This document shows positions 63,518-64,000 of a stretch of 64,000 nucleotides of DNA, piece after piece; the first letter of the stretch is position 1, and each line of letters starts with the position of its first letter. The notes under the pieces were generated by a model. That model was not told where the DNA came from. It worked only from the letters and a program-made list of their open reading frames with translations, and did not search any database. Origin of the DNA: Polaribacter dokdonensis (GTDB lineage: Bacteria > Bacteroidota > Bacteroidia > Flavobacteriales > Flavobacteriaceae); NCBI RefSeq assembly GCF_024362345.1, contig NZ_CP101505.1, positions 2,315,501 to 2,379,500 of the forward strand, written 5' to 3'. A program made the translations under genes and the position numbers.

Positions 63518-63540
63518 GTTTCACAGATTATAAAGCAAAA

Positions 63541-63577
63541 AAAGAGAGAATTCATTTAATGAATTCTCTCTTTTTTT
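63541..63577. terminator. Bidirectional terminator between convergent genes
   Basis: AAAGAGAGAATTCATT (63541-63556) and AATGAATTCTCTCTTT (63558-63573) are perfect inverted repeats, flanked by A on one side and T on the other to 63577, so it can stop transcripts from both the DUF3127 gene and the convergent DUF1456 gene. Confidence 0.9.
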
Positions 63578-63606
63578 ATGTAATATATTTTAATTTTGAT
63601 GAAAAA

Positions 63607-63849
63607 TTAGTTCTCTTTTTTCTTTGGCATTGGCCCTCTTAAATGAATAATTAGTCCGTTTAAAAAATTGCGTAAAAATTGATCTCCACATTCTACATAT
63701 TTAGGATGATCTTCTTTTCTAAAAATTGCACCTAATTCGCCTTTGGTTACCTTAAAATCAACTAAAGCACAAATATCTATAATATCTGTATCTCTAAGTT
63801 TATGAGCAACTCTTAGTTTCTTAAAAATATCATTGTTTGTTAATCCCAT
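63607..63849 (-). CDS. DUF1456 family protein
   Basis: 80 residues. It has the NNDIFKKLR start, a central KVTKGELGAIFRKEDHPKYVECGDQFLRNFLNGLI and ends in a basic tail, matching one repeat of the DUF1456 (YehS-type) family; E. coli YehS has two such repeats, so this is a single-repeat form. Cytoplasmic. Function unknown. Confidence 0.82.
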   Translation of the reverse strand: MGLTNNDIFKKLRVAHKLRDTDIIDICALVDFKVTKGELGAIFRKEDHPKYVECGDQFLRNFLNGLIIHLRGPMPKKKEN

Positions 63850-63866
63850 GCAACAAAGGTAAGGTT

Positions 63867-64000
63867 TTAATGCACCACTTTAAAAATTGCCCAACCATAA
63901 ATGGCATATCTAGCCAATCTAAATAAACCAAAGAATACAACATTTTTAAAAGGGTACTTAATCATACCTGCAGTTAAACATGCAATTGCAAATGGTAAAG
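63867..64000 (-). CDS. Membrane protein, C-terminal end (possibly YqaA/DedA-like)
   Basis: The minus frame is open from the window edge to the TAA at 63867-63869, giving the last 44 residues: hydrophobic, with AGMIKYPFKNVVFFGLFRLARYAIYGWAIFK. The segment is in the style of the DedA/YqaA (VTT domain) membrane family, where a KLARY-like sequence is near the C-terminus. The fragment is too short to be sure. It ends 17 bp before the DUF1456 start, so the two may be co-transcribed. Confidence 0.45.
   Translation of the reverse strand, partial: LPFAIACLTAGMIKYPFKNVVFFGLFRLARYAIYGWAIFKVVH

Overview
The window is a low-GC chromosomal segment from a marine member of the Bacteroidota, most likely a Flavobacteriaceae close to Polaribacter or its alginate-degrading relatives (genus is inference). 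The grounds are SusC/SusD pairs, type IX secretion (T9SS) C-terminal sorting domains of types A and B, promoters of the Bacteroidota TAnnTTTG form, PKD surface lipoproteins, and the gene families themselves. I see no rRNA, tRNA, CRISPR array, insertion sequence or phage gene.

Positions 1 to about 32.5 kb hold a large alginate utilisation locus. After the 3' end of a SLC13-type transporter comes a + strand operon (948-9367): PL6 lyase, PL7 lyase, gluconokinase, 6-phosphogluconate dehydrogenase, an Nramp-fold transporter lacking the metal motif, a second PL7 lyase and an SDR reductase. A second unit (9519-13762) encodes a T9SS-secreted binding protein, a PL17 oligoalginate lyase and KdgF. A third (14039-24556) encodes SusC, SusD, two surface lipoproteins, a FadR-type GntR regulator, an ExuT-like MFS transporter and a second SDR. 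A fourth (25029-29530) is another SusC/SusD pair, and a convergent single gene (30025-32418) is a second PL6 lyase.

These five units share one promoter element. Tandem copies of TTGGTNNACCAA, spaced exactly 13 bp, lie on or just downstream of the -7 box. They resemble the known UxuR/ExuR hexuronate operator, so the GntR protein at 21737 is the obvious candidate regulator. The expected flow is: PL6 and PL7 cut alginate at the surface, SusCD imports oligomers, PL17 yields unsaturated monomers, KdgF opens them to DEH, and an SDR makes KDG. KdgK and KdgA are not in the window. The gntK-gnd pair inside the first operon is not explained by that pathway. L-guluronate reduced at C1 is D-gluconate, so a side route from guluronate to ribulose 5-phosphate is possible.

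From 32.5 kb to the end the genes are mostly ordinary core genes: two large T9SS cargo proteins, YifB, PEP carboxylase, a seven-gene minus-strand unit from pabB through tilS and dsbD, lipoamide dehydrogenase, a haem-binding protein with a glycosyltransferase, two paralogous CarboxypepD_reg proteins, an M3 peptidase, purK-purE, greA, a HIT protein, a histidine kinase, a flavin reductase-like protein, and DUF3127 and DUF1456 proteins. Points of interest there are a Rieske-like lipoprotein without histidine ligands, a terminator-like hairpin in the greA leader, and a start codon buried in a perfect 13-bp hairpin.
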